Shown here: positions 24,470-32,750 of the stretch, one piece after another
Layout: every line of letters begins with the position of its first letter
Numbering within the stretch: position 1 is the first letter of the stretch
Assembly: GCA_002254605.1 (NCBI GenBank)
Contig: NKPV01000007.1
Location: 1 to 37,353, forward strand
DNA from: Armatimonadetes bacterium JP3_11
GTDB taxonomy: Bacteria > Armatimonadota > Fimbriimonadia > Fimbriimonadales > GBS-DC
Length of the DNA: 37,353 bases
Direction of reading: 5' to 3'
The notes under the pieces: generated by a model
Database searches by the model: none
Seen by the model: the letters and a program-made list of their open reading frames with translations, nothing else
What the model was told of the DNA's origin: nothing
Made by a program: the position numbers and the translations under genes

Positions 24470-24477
24470 ATTATACT
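24470..24477. promoter_or_regulatory. Two overlapping divergent -10 boxes
   Basis: The 8-bp ATTATACT contains TATAAT on the minus strand (24470-24475, ykgJ-like gene) and TATACT on the plus strand (24472-24477, gene at 24492). The boxes share 4 bp, so both promoters cannot be occupied by RNA polymerase at once. A GGGAGG (24480-24486) serves the plus-strand gene. Confidence 0.45.
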
Positions 24478-24491
24478 CGTGGGAGGCGACG

Positions 24492-26183
24492 ATGCAGAAG
24501 GCGATTTGGACGGGGCTGATCGTCGCGTTGGCGCTCCTTATTGCTCTGTGCTTCGCGCCAGCTTATAGACCCTACACGCTCTGGAAGATGCAAGCGATGT
24601 TTTCCGTTGGGTGGCCGCCGCACGCAACATTCTACGACATCTTAGGAACCGAAGCAGATGAGCTCAAACTCTTCCAGCGCATGCGCGAACGGCAGATTGC
24701 GCCGCTGGTTCGGAACGATTTTTATTGGGCGTGGGGACGCGCGCTGTTTGAAGGCGGCGCAGAGACTGCGTCAGTTCGGCAGTCGCTCCTGCAACTGCGC
24801 CGCCAGTTTCCTGAGCGCGCCGAAGTGTATGCCAGCCTCTTGCGCAACGAAATGCGCGGGTTCCGAATCGGACGCAAGGAAGAGGCGCGTTTTTCTAAGG
24901 GTGGAGCCTCCCCCTCCCCTTCAGACCCTCAGCAGGCGCGTCGCGTGCTGGAGTGGGCGCAGAAAGGTGAACAACTGGATCCCGAAAACGCCTTCTTTAC
25001 AGGCATGCGCGTTCGCGCACTGCTCGCCTTGCAACGCGACTCCGAAGCGATACGCGCCCTCGTGCACGCCGCACAAAAACCGCGCTGGGACGACTATGTA
25101 GCCGCGGAAGCCGAGGCGCAAATACGCTATTGGCGACTGCTCCAAAACAAACGCTCAGGCGAAGTCGATATCGCACTGACGATGGGCATCCTGTTCCCCC
25201 ATCTCGCCACAGAGCGTTCCAATGCGCGTGTTCTGACCGCGCTCGCGCAAGATTTGGAAGCACAAGGACATTTTCGCGAAGCCTTGGAAATCCGAATCGC
25301 GCTTACACAATACGCACAAAAGATGATGAGCGAGCAAAAAACCATCGCGCATTTGTTAGTGGGCATAGCGATTGCCCAGATAGCCGTCAGTTCCCCACCA
25401 ACTGCGTCTCACCTTAGCCCCCAGCAGCGCCAGGAAGGGTTCTTGAAGCGACTTCAGCAAGCGGGATTTGCTAACGAAGCGGCTTGGTTCCACGCCGAGC
25501 TCAAGCGAATGGATGCCATCCGCCTCCAAATTAAGAAAGCATTTGGCAAGTTTTATGATGATTATTTGATACCGTTTATGTACAGGTACTACTGGCAGCT
25601 GCTCGCCCTTTTCGGGCTGCAAGGGCTGGCGCTGGCGCTTGGAGCGCAATGGGCGGCGCTTTGGTGGGCGCGCCGCGCTTCGAAAGGTCTTATGTCCACA
25701 CTAATCTTGCTGATTGGGGCGTGGCTTGGGGCGACGCTGTGGTTCATATTTTCCATGTCGGGCATGCTGATGAGCAGGGTGATCGCCTCGATTACTGCAG
25801 TTGAAACTCTTTTATCCAGCACCTCGGGCGCGGCGCTGCCGTCGGTCTTCAATGCGCCGTTGCCCATCCACGCGATCCTTCGCTGGGCGCTGCCGATCGG
25901 CGCCACGATTTGGGGGCTTGTGCTGATAGGGGTCGCTTTAGTCGTTGCGCTCTTCAGGCGTCCGAGATCGCTCGAAGCGACATATCAGACGCTTCACAAT
26001 GCGATAGGCATATCTCTGTTGATTGCCTTGTTCGGGTTGAGCGGCGTGCTTTTTCTCAATATGCGCACGGATCAGCAGTTGGAGACGATTACCGAGGCGA
26101 TTCGCAGGGGCGAAGTTGAAACCGTCTTACGCGCGACGGGCGCGCCGCCGCAGTTGCCGCCGCCCACACCCTTACCCCGCTGA
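24492..26183 (+). CDS. Polytopic membrane protein with helical (TPR-like) domain
   Basis: 563 residues from ATG 24492, which follows GGGAGG. An N-terminal membrane helix (IWTGLIVALALLIALCFAPA) is followed by ~350 residues of soluble helical hairpins with TPR-like character (ARRVLEWAQKGEQLDPENAF, SEAIRALVHAAQKPRWDDY). At least four more membrane helices follow in the last ~200 residues (around LLALFGLQGLALALG, TLILLIGAWLGATLWFI, PIGATIWGLVLIGVALVV and ISLLIALFGLSGVLFL) before a Pro-rich tail. A large soluble repeat domain between one N-terminal helix and a C-terminal membrane bundle suggests an envelope protein that binds partners. I do not recognise a family. It overlaps the convergent ABC gene by 12 nt. 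Confidence 0.72.
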   Translation: MQKAIWTGLIVALALLIALCFAPAYRPYTLWKMQAMFSVGWPPHATFYDILGTEADELKLFQRMRERQIAPLVRNDFYWAWGRALFEGGAETASVRQSLLQLRRQFPERAEVYASLLRNEMRGFRIGRKEEARFSKGGASPSPSDPQQARRVLEWAQKGEQLDPENAFFTGMRVRALLALQRDSEAIRALVHAAQKPRWDDYVAAEAEAQIRYWRLLQNKRSGEVDIALTMGILFPHLATERSNARVLTALAQDLEAQGHFREALEIRIALTQYAQKMMSEQKTIAHLLVGIAIAQIAVSSPPTASHLSPQQRQEGFLKRLQQAGFANEAAWFHAELKRMDAIRLQIKKAFGKFYDDYLIPFMYRYYWQLLALFGLQGLALALGAQWAALWWARRASKGLMSTLILLIGAWLGATLWFIFSMSGMLMSRVIASITAVETLLSSTSGAALPSVFNAPLPIHAILRWALPIGATIWGLVLIGVALVVALFRRPRSLEATYQTLHNAIGISLLIALFGLSGVLFLNMRTDQQLETITEAIRRGEVETVLRATGAPPQLPPPTPLPR

Positions 26184-27800
26184 AGCCCCCACCATCGCCG
26201 CGCCAATCGCCTCGCGGGAGAACGCCTCGCGGGGGAACTGTTGCACAATCGCGCCTTTGAACAGCACGGCGATGCGGTCGCAGTGTTCCATCAGTTCGTC
26301 CAAGTCGAAGGCAATGACCAGCGCCGCCATCCCGTGGTTGCAGGCGCGTCGGATGGCGGCGTAGGTCGCCTCGGCGCCTCGGATATCCAGCCCGCGTGTG
26401 GGGGCGTAAGCGATCAGTAGGCGAGGCTGCCCATATAATGCCCGCGCAATCACTAACCGCTGCTGGTTGCCTCCCGACAGTTGCAGAATCGGCGCTCGGA
26501 GCGACGGGACTTTGACCTGAAACCGTTCAACGAGCGCCTCGGCGCGACGGCGGAGTGCGCGGGGTTTGAACCAGCCCCATGTTTGCAGTTCGGGGTCGCG
26601 TTGCGCCCCCAGAATCGCGTTATCTAGCACGCTCCACTGGGGCGCCATCATACGGCGGAAACGGTCATCGAACAGATATCGAATGCCTGCCCGAATGCGC
26701 TGGGCAGTACTCCACCGCTGCATGGGCTGCCCGTTGAGCTGAATCTCACCTTTGGCGACGGGACGCAGCCCTGCCAGCGCTTCCATCAACTCCAGCTGCC
26801 CACTGCCGTCTACCCCGGCAACCCCCACAATCTCGCCGGCATAGACCTCGAGATTCAGCCCCTGTACCCCCCACCCCCCGCGGTCGGAAGGCACATACAC
26901 TTCGTGCAGGGTGAGTACAGCCCTCGTGGCATGGGCAGTCTTGTCCGTGCTGAGAGCCTGCGTCATCGAGACGCCCACGCTTTTGTGGGTGGTTGCTTGG
27001 GCAGGACTGTCCAAGCCGCGGGTGTCGTCGCCGATAATCCAGCGCGTTAGAGTGGGCGCATCCACCTCCGATATAGGCGCATCGGCGACTTTGCGACCGC
27101 TGCGCAACACGGTTACATAATCTGCATAGCGCAACGCCTCGTTGAGTTTGTGCGTGACCAGCAGAATCGTGCGCCCCTGAGCCTTGAGACGGAGCAAGGT
27201 TTCAAACAGCGCGTCCACATCGCGCGGCGAGAGCATCGCCGTCGGTTCATCCAGAATCAGAATCTCCGCATCGCGCCAGAGCAACTTAAGAATCTCCAGT
27301 TTCTGGCGGGCAGCGACACTCAGTTCCGCGGCGGGTCGGTTCCAGTCGGGGCTGAACTCCAGCATCTGCGCCAGTTGGTCTGCTTTTTGTAGGGCTTCGC
27401 GCCGTTTCAGCCACCCGAGCGCGCCCACAGGCTCCGCACCCAGAATCAGGTTATCTAACGCACTCAGTTCGGGAATGATACTGTAGTGTTGGCTGACCAT
27501 GCCGATGTGGTGGATGATAGCATCTGCGGGGCTTCGGAAGTGGACACGCTTCCCCTTGAGATAGAGTTCTCCTGCGTCGGGTGCGTAGTAGCCATACAGG
27601 ATGCGCATCAGCGTTGTTTTGCCTGCGCCGTTCTCGCCCATGAGGGCGTGCAGTGCGCCTGGGGCGACCTTTAAATCGACGGCGTCGCAGGCGACGAGCG
27701 TCCCGAACCGTTTTGTGATGCCGCGCATCTCGACGACGGGCGGCGCGCCGTCGGTAGGGTTGGGTGTTCCTGTCGCGTGTTGGGTCGGCTGAACCTGCAT
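26172..27800 (-). CDS. ABC transporter ATPase, two nucleotide-binding domains (nucleoside/BMP class)
   Basis: 542 residues. NBD1 has Walker A GENGAGKTT, signature LSVAARQKLEILK and Walker B EILILDEPTA. NBD2 has a degenerate Walker A GVDGSGQLE, signature LSGGNQQRLVIARAL and a Walker B region RLLIAYAPTRGLD lacking the usual Glu. This asymmetric double ATPase is characteristic of sugar/nucleoside importers, and the sequence is closest to the simple-nucleoside (YufO/NupO, BMP-partnered) class. Its permeases and binding protein are not in the window. It lies 49 nt downstream of PBP2. Residues ~265-290 between the domains are low-complexity. Confidence 0.87.
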   Translation of the reverse strand: MQVQPTQHATGTPNPTDGAPPVVEMRGITKRFGTLVACDAVDLKVAPGALHALMGENGAGKTTLMRILYGYYAPDAGELYLKGKRVHFRSPADAIIHHIGMVSQHYSIIPELSALDNLILGAEPVGALGWLKRREALQKADQLAQMLEFSPDWNRPAAELSVAARQKLEILKLLWRDAEILILDEPTAMLSPRDVDALFETLLRLKAQGRTILLVTHKLNEALRYADYVTVLRSGRKVADAPISEVDAPTLTRWIIGDDTRGLDSPAQATTHKSVGVSMTQALSTDKTAHATRAVLTLHEVYVPSDRGGWGVQGLNLEVYAGEIVGVAGVDGSGQLELMEALAGLRPVAKGEIQLNGQPMQRWSTAQRIRAGIRYLFDDRFRRMMAPQWSVLDNAILGAQRDPELQTWGWFKPRALRRRAEALVERFQVKVPSLRAPILQLSGGNQQRLVIARALYGQPRLLIAYAPTRGLDIRGAEATYAAIRRACNHGMAALVIAFDLDELMEHCDRIAVLFKGAIVQQFPREAFSREAIGAAMVGASAG

Positions 27801-27849
27801 GGCGGCTATAGTGTACCTTCAAGACCTGTTTGGGGCGTTGATGCGTGCT

Positions 27850-29667
27850 TTAGTATCCCAGTTCGAAAAAGTAGCGTAGCCACTCGCCTGCGATGGGTGC
27901 AGCGACGGCGCCGCCGCCGCCTGCCTCTTCTGCCATCACGCAGAGGGCGACGCGGGGGTTCTCGGCAGGTGCGAAGGCGATGAACCATGCGTGCGTTTTG
28001 CCACCTTTGCGGAACTCGGCGGAACCCGTTTTGCCTGCCACGCGCACGCCGGGCACCCGTGCGGCACCTGCCGTGCCGCGCTCCACCACGCGCACCATGC
28101 CCTCAATCACCGCTTCCCAGTGTTGTGGCGATACTTCGTAATGATGGATCGCCTCAGGTTCGATCGCCTTAACAAGTTTGCCATCCGGGGTTCGTATCTC
28201 TTTCACGAGATGGGGGCGGTAGATGACGCCGCGGTTCGCAAGTCCCATCGCCATCAGCGCGCCCTGCAACGGGGTAATCGTCAAGTAGCCCTGCCCGATG
28301 CCGTAGTTCAGCGTCTCGCCTCCATACCAGGGTTGCTTAAGCGTCTCCCGCTTCCACTGCGTGTCGGGTACAAGTCCCTTGCGCTCGTGGGGCAGGTCAA
28401 TTCCAGTGCGCTGTCCCAGCCCGAAAGCGCGTGCTACCTGGGCGATCGCGTCTGGTCCCAGTCGCTGCGCCAGTTGGTAGTAGAACACATCGCATGACAA
28501 GGCAATCGAGTTATAGAAATCGACATAGCCGTGGTGCTTCCAGCATCGGAAAGTGCGCGTTCCGAACCGATAGCCGCCTGGGCAATGAACGCTCGTACGG
28601 GTTGTGATGAGACCGCGTTTAAGTCCTTCCAGTGCGACGAGGGGTTTGAAAATCGAGCCGGGGGCGTACGCCGATTGGAGAGCACGATTGTTCAAAGGTG
28701 CGCGCGGGTCGTTGAGCAGAGGGCGCCAGACCTCGTTGGGAATGCGTGGCACAAAGAGGTTCGGGTCAAACGACGGCTGGCTCACCATCGTTAGCACCTC
28801 GCCTGTGCGTGGGTCTAACGCCACCACCGCTCCAATGTGCCCCTGCAGCAACTCGAACGCTTTCTGCTGTAGGCGCAGGTCGATGCTCAGCACGATGCGA
28901 TTGCCCGGCGTCGGTTCAAACTCCTGCAGGGTGCGCACACGCCTACCCAGCGGGGTGACTTCCACCTGTTCGCCGCCGGGCTTGCCGTGGAGTTCGGTCT
29001 CGTATGCCCGCTCGATGCCGTTTTTGCCGACGAAGTCCGTGCCGTCATAAAGGCGCAAGCTAAGCCAATCGGTCGCGTCGTTCTGTTGCGCGGAGTACTC
29101 TTTCAGCTCTTCTGGCGAAATTTGCCCCACATAGCCCAGCACATGCGCGAACATCTTCCCGTAGGGGTAGCGGCGCATCGCCTGCAGTGAGACCTCCACT
29201 TCTGGCAGGTTATACTGGCTCTCCAGCAGGTCGACGGCTTGCTCGAACGCCACGCCTTTCTGCACTGCCAGCGGCGTGTAGGGGTTGATTTTCGGGTTCT
29301 CGACCAGTTCACGCAGGTCGTCGGGGCGCATACCCAGTCGTTGCGCCACGAGCGGGATCCGTTCTGGATTGCGCCGCAGCAGGTCGGGGATCACGCTCAC
29401 GATAATCTGGGCGCGATTGGTCGCCAGCACGCGCTGCTGACGGTCGACGATCAGCCCGCGTGGGGGCGCGACGCGCAGCAGGCGTGTGCGTACCAGCTCG
29501 GCGCGCGCCGCCAGCTCCTCGCCGTTCAGGATTTGCAGGTACCACAGACGCGCAATGAGGATGCTAAGCACCCCAAACATGGCAAGCAGCATGCTGTACT
29601 CGCGCTTTGTGATGAGGCGCTTCTCCTCGCGACGGATGCCCAGATACCGCTTCGGACGCTCAATCAT
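27850..29667 (-). CDS. mrdA: Penicillin-binding protein 2 (peptidoglycan transpeptidase)
   Basis: 605 residues: a short cytoplasmic N-terminus, one membrane helix (~26-48), a PBP dimerisation domain (RGLIVDRQQRVLATN) and a class B transpeptidase domain. Active-site motifs are SxxK in APGSIFKPL, SxD in ALSCDVFYY and KTG in VAGKTGSAEF. PBP2 cross-links peptidoglycan in cell elongation with RodA. rodA and mreBCD are not in the window. The start overlaps the PBP1A stop as ATGA (29664-29667), so translation is coupled. Length and motifs are normal. Confidence 0.92.
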   Translation of the reverse strand: MIERPKRYLGIRREEKRLITKREYSMLLAMFGVLSILIARLWYLQILNGEELAARAELVRTRLLRVAPPRGLIVDRQQRVLATNRAQIIVSVIPDLLRRNPERIPLVAQRLGMRPDDLRELVENPKINPYTPLAVQKGVAFEQAVDLLESQYNLPEVEVSLQAMRRYPYGKMFAHVLGYVGQISPEELKEYSAQQNDATDWLSLRLYDGTDFVGKNGIERAYETELHGKPGGEQVEVTPLGRRVRTLQEFEPTPGNRIVLSIDLRLQQKAFELLQGHIGAVVALDPRTGEVLTMVSQPSFDPNLFVPRIPNEVWRPLLNDPRAPLNNRALQSAYAPGSIFKPLVALEGLKRGLITTRTSVHCPGGYRFGTRTFRCWKHHGYVDFYNSIALSCDVFYYQLAQRLGPDAIAQVARAFGLGQRTGIDLPHERKGLVPDTQWKRETLKQPWYGGETLNYGIGQGYLTITPLQGALMAMGLANRGVIYRPHLVKEIRTPDGKLVKAIEPEAIHHYEVSPQHWEAVIEGMVRVVERGTAGAARVPGVRVAGKTGSAEFRKGGKTHAWFIAFAPAENPRVALCVMAEEAGGGGAVAAPIAGEWLRYFFELGY

Positions 29668-32006
29668 CGCAGTCGGACCCCGTGTCGGTTGCAGCGCGAT
29701 TTCGGCTCTTTGCCTTTCTCAAAGCGTTTGCTGATGACTTCAGGGCAGTAATCGGTAGCGATTAGCCCCGTGTCCGCGCAGATGCTGACGGTGATGTATT
29801 CAGGCGCCGGTGGCGGGGCGGGCGGTCTCGATTCGCGTGGCGCGCCACCGGCAACACTCGGCGCTGCGTCTGCTGTGCGCGTATCGGTGGGCGTACTGGC
29901 AATCGGTGTGGTCGGTGCGCTGGTGGTCGTGGGAGAATCGGGTTCCGTGCCTGCTGGAGGCTCCGTCGGTGTGCGAGGTGGCTCTTCCGTGTGCGGTGGG
30001 GCGATAGGAGGTGGCGCCTCGTCACCTGTATTATCCGTGGGAAGCGGTTCCTGCTCAGGGGAGGACGCAGGTTCCCCAACGGCAGGCTGCGACGGGCGCG
30101 CCTGTCGCAGCTGCAGCTGTCTCTCGATGGCGTTTACCCGCTCCATCAGGTCTGCCCAGATGCGGGCGCACACCGTGCCGCCGAACACGCGCTTCATCGG
30201 GCGATATTCCCAGCGTTGCGTCTGCGGATTGTAATACTCGCTGGCAACCCACACCAATGCCAGATACTCGTCCGTATAGCCCACGAACCAAGCGTCGCGA
30301 TGATCGCTGGTTGTCCCCGTTTTGCCGCGTGCGTTGGGGATGCGTGACGCCGCCTGCCCCGTGCCGCTGACAACCGCCGTGCGCAAAATCTGGTCAATCC
30401 ATTCCGCGGTTTGCGGCGAGAGCACATTCGGCGTTATCTGCCCTTGCTGGTCCAGCAGCACAACGCCGTTTTGGTCCTCCACGCGCCGTATCATGAACGG
30501 CTCGATACGGTTGCCCTTGAGGGGGAACACACTATAGGCGCGTGCTAACTCGATAGGACGCACCGCCGACGCGCCCAACGCAAGCGGCAGAACAGGATCT
30601 AACGGCGATTCGATACCGAAGCGGGTACGGGCGAACTCGGCGACTTTATCGGCGCCCACCAGTTGCGCCGCCCTGATTGCCGGGATATTAATAGACGCTG
30701 CCAGTGCACGCGTCACGCTTACCACGCCGCGGAACTTGCCATCGGCGTTTTGCGGACGCCAGCGTTTCCCGCCGCCTGCGGGCAAATCCAGCGGCGTATC
30801 GGAAAGTGTGGAGTTCGGCGTGAGCTTGCCCAGTTCGAACGCTGTTGCGTACACAATCGGCTTGAAGGCGGAGCCGGGCTGCCGACGCCCCTGCGTGATA
30901 TTGTTGAACTGCGTGCGTCGAAAGTCCACCCCGCCCACCAGCGCACGAATCTGACCCGTGCGCAGATCTATCAGCACAATCGCGCCCTGCGTCACGCCCT
31001 GCGCACGGAACGCCTGGATCCCCCGTCGCAACGCCGACTCCGCCGCACGCTGCATCTCCATATGCAGGGTCGTGTTGACCTTTAAGTTGCCTTGCAGGAG
31101 CAGCTCGCGTCCATAGAGCGCTTCTAACTCGCGTAGCACATCCATCACGAAGTAAGGCGCGAGGAATTGCGAGCGGGGACGGCTACGCGCCAGGCGCAAC
31201 GGCTCGGCTTTGGCAGCGTCGCGTTGGGCGGGGGTAATGTAGCCCTCACGCGCCATCAGATCCAGCACGAGATTGCGCTGAGAAATCGCCTCGTCGGGGT
31301 TGCTGAAGGGGTCATACCCCGAAGGACGCTGCGGTAACGCCGCCAACAGCGCACACTCCGCCAGTGTGAGTTGCTCCAACGGCTTGTTGAAATAGACCCG
31401 CGCGGCTGCTTTTACCCCGTACGCCCCGTTGCCGTAGTACACCTGATTCAGGTACAGTTCCAAAATGCGCTCTTTCGTGAGGCGACGCTCCATCTCTTGG
31501 GCTAAGATAATCTCTTGAATCTTGCGGGCGATTGTGCGCCGCTGCGTTAAAAACACATTCCGCGCCAGCTGCTGCGTGAGCGTGCTACCCCCCTGCTTGA
31601 TGTCGCCTTCGGTGAGGTTGACCCATAGGGCGCGTGCGGCGCCGCGCCAGTCCACCCCACTGTGCTGCCAGAAGCGGCGATCCTCTTTGGCGATGGTGGC
31701 ATTAATAAGGTGCTTCGGAATCTCTTCCAGCGTGGCAGGTTCGCGATACTCTTCGGCGATGCGCGCGAGCAGCACGCCGTCAGCAGAGTAGATAAAGCTC
31801 GCCTCGCGGGGCTGATAGTTTTCGATCACGCCCACCGACGGCATCATCTGCGCCACTTGATAATACAGCACTCCTGCGAAGGTCATCCCGCCCAGCAGAA
31901 GTATCAGAAACATCAGCGTCAGGTACGCCAGCACGCGTTTCCACAAGCGGCGTTTCTTGCGCTTGCGCGGTTGCGCCTGCCCACCCGCCGACATCGCTTT
32001 GCGCAT
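29664..32006 (-). CDS. Penicillin-binding protein 1A (bifunctional transglycosylase/transpeptidase)
   Basis: 780 residues from ATG 32006 (MRKAMSAGGQAQPRKRKKRR). A basic cytoplasmic tail is followed by one membrane helix (TLMFLILLLGGMTFAGVLYY), a GT51 glycosyltransferase domain (catalytic Glu in AKEDRRFW, then QGGSTLTQQLARNVFL and ELYLNQVYYGNGAYG) and a transpeptidase domain with SxxK in QPGSAFKP, SxN in ASINIPA and KTG in GKTGTTSDHRDAW. It polymerises and cross-links peptidoglycan. A ~110-residue tail rich in P, T, E and S precedes a small cysteine-containing C-terminal segment. A TATACT box 11 nt before this ATG favours it over an upstream TTG at 32057. Confidence 0.92.
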   Translation of the reverse strand: MRKAMSAGGQAQPRKRKKRRLWKRVLAYLTLMFLILLLGGMTFAGVLYYQVAQMMPSVGVIENYQPREASFIYSADGVLLARIAEEYREPATLEEIPKHLINATIAKEDRRFWQHSGVDWRGAARALWVNLTEGDIKQGGSTLTQQLARNVFLTQRRTIARKIQEIILAQEMERRLTKERILELYLNQVYYGNGAYGVKAAARVYFNKPLEQLTLAECALLAALPQRPSGYDPFSNPDEAISQRNLVLDLMAREGYITPAQRDAAKAEPLRLARSRPRSQFLAPYFVMDVLRELEALYGRELLLQGNLKVNTTLHMEMQRAAESALRRGIQAFRAQGVTQGAIVLIDLRTGQIRALVGGVDFRRTQFNNITQGRRQPGSAFKPIVYATAFELGKLTPNSTLSDTPLDLPAGGGKRWRPQNADGKFRGVVSVTRALAASINIPAIRAAQLVGADKVAEFARTRFGIESPLDPVLPLALGASAVRPIELARAYSVFPLKGNRIEPFMIRRVEDQNGVVLLDQQGQITPNVLSPQTAEWIDQILRTAVVSGTGQAASRIPNARGKTGTTSDHRDAWFVGYTDEYLALVWVASEYYNPQTQRWEYRPMKRVFGGTVCARIWADLMERVNAIERQLQLRQARPSQPAVGEPASSPEQEPLPTDNTGDEAPPPIAPPHTEEPPRTPTEPPAGTEPDSPTTTSAPTTPIASTPTDTRTADAAPSVAGGAPRESRPPAPPPAPEYITVSICADTGLIATDYCPEVISKRFEKGKEPKSRCNRHGVRLR

Positions 32007-32057
32007 TAACACACCAAAGTATACCCCCAAGTTGTAGCAGGGACTCCCTGCAGGCAA

Positions 32058-32738
32058 TCAGAATCGAATCGCCATCAGTAGACCGTGCTCGTCGTGCGCA
32101 GGCTCGCCTATGCAAAGCTCCGATTGGTTCATCGTGTGCCGCCACGCGCTCCAAGCAAGCGCGCAGGCATCCACCAGATCGTCGTAGCCTGCGCCTGCTT
32201 GGCGACAGGATTGCCAGAGGGCGTCCAGATGGGAATCCTCCAGAGGCAAGGCGTGTAGCAGGGCATGCCTTCGCGTTGCCTGCCCTTGCTGCGTGCGCTT
32301 GGGATAGGCAATCGGCGCGCCGGTCATCGCGGCAAAGCTCAACTCAGGATGCGACTCCCATACGCGCTCCTGCAACTCTGGTGTGAGGAGCCTGTCCAGT
32401 TCGCGGATACGGGGAATGAGGCGGTAGGCTTGTACACTCAGCCCTTGCCCACGCAGCGGAGCGTAGGCGGTTGCGCTCAACATCACGCGTGTGGGCGGAG
32501 TGAACACGCACGCGGCGCGTTTGCCGAGTCGCCTACGCGCACAGAGGTCGCAGGGGCGCGCTCGCGCCCGCCCAGACTCCCACAAGCCTATCGGCATATC
32601 CACCGCGAATGCGGTTGCATCAGGATATGCGCTCAGCAGCTCTGCAAAATGCGCAAAAACGCGCGCGGTTGCCATGCCCCCCTTCAAGGCGACCGCCAAC
32701 CAGCCCCCACGACAGCCGTCCACACCCACAACGCACAT
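32058..32738 (-). CDS. DUF429 protein (predicted RNase H-fold nuclease)
   Basis: 226 residues. The N-terminus VVGVDGCRGGWLAVAL, the AVDMPIGLWESG motif, the basic block RRRLGKRAACVFTPPTR, HPELSFAAM and the C-terminal GYDDLVDACALAW with acidic pair are the conserved features of DUF429, which is predicted to adopt an RNase H-like nuclease fold. Its biological role is unknown. It lies 12 nt after the uvrA-like stop and 51 nt before PBP1A, on the same strand as both. Confidence 0.85.
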   Translation of the reverse strand: MCVVGVDGCRGGWLAVALKGGMATARVFAHFAELLSAYPDATAFAVDMPIGLWESGRARARPCDLCARRRLGKRAACVFTPPTRVMLSATAYAPLRGQGLSVQAYRLIPRIRELDRLLTPELQERVWESHPELSFAAMTGAPIAYPKRTQQGQATRRHALLHALPLEDSHLDALWQSCRQAGAGYDDLVDACALAWSAWRHTMNQSELCIGEPAHDEHGLLMAIRF

Positions 32739-32750
32739 CGCTCGAAATCG

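Noticed and set aside
29664-32057. TTG 32057 as the PBP1A start
   Set aside because: The extra 17 residues look non-conserved and the TATACT box lies inside them; ATG 32006 with a basic N-terminus before the membrane helix fits the family better.
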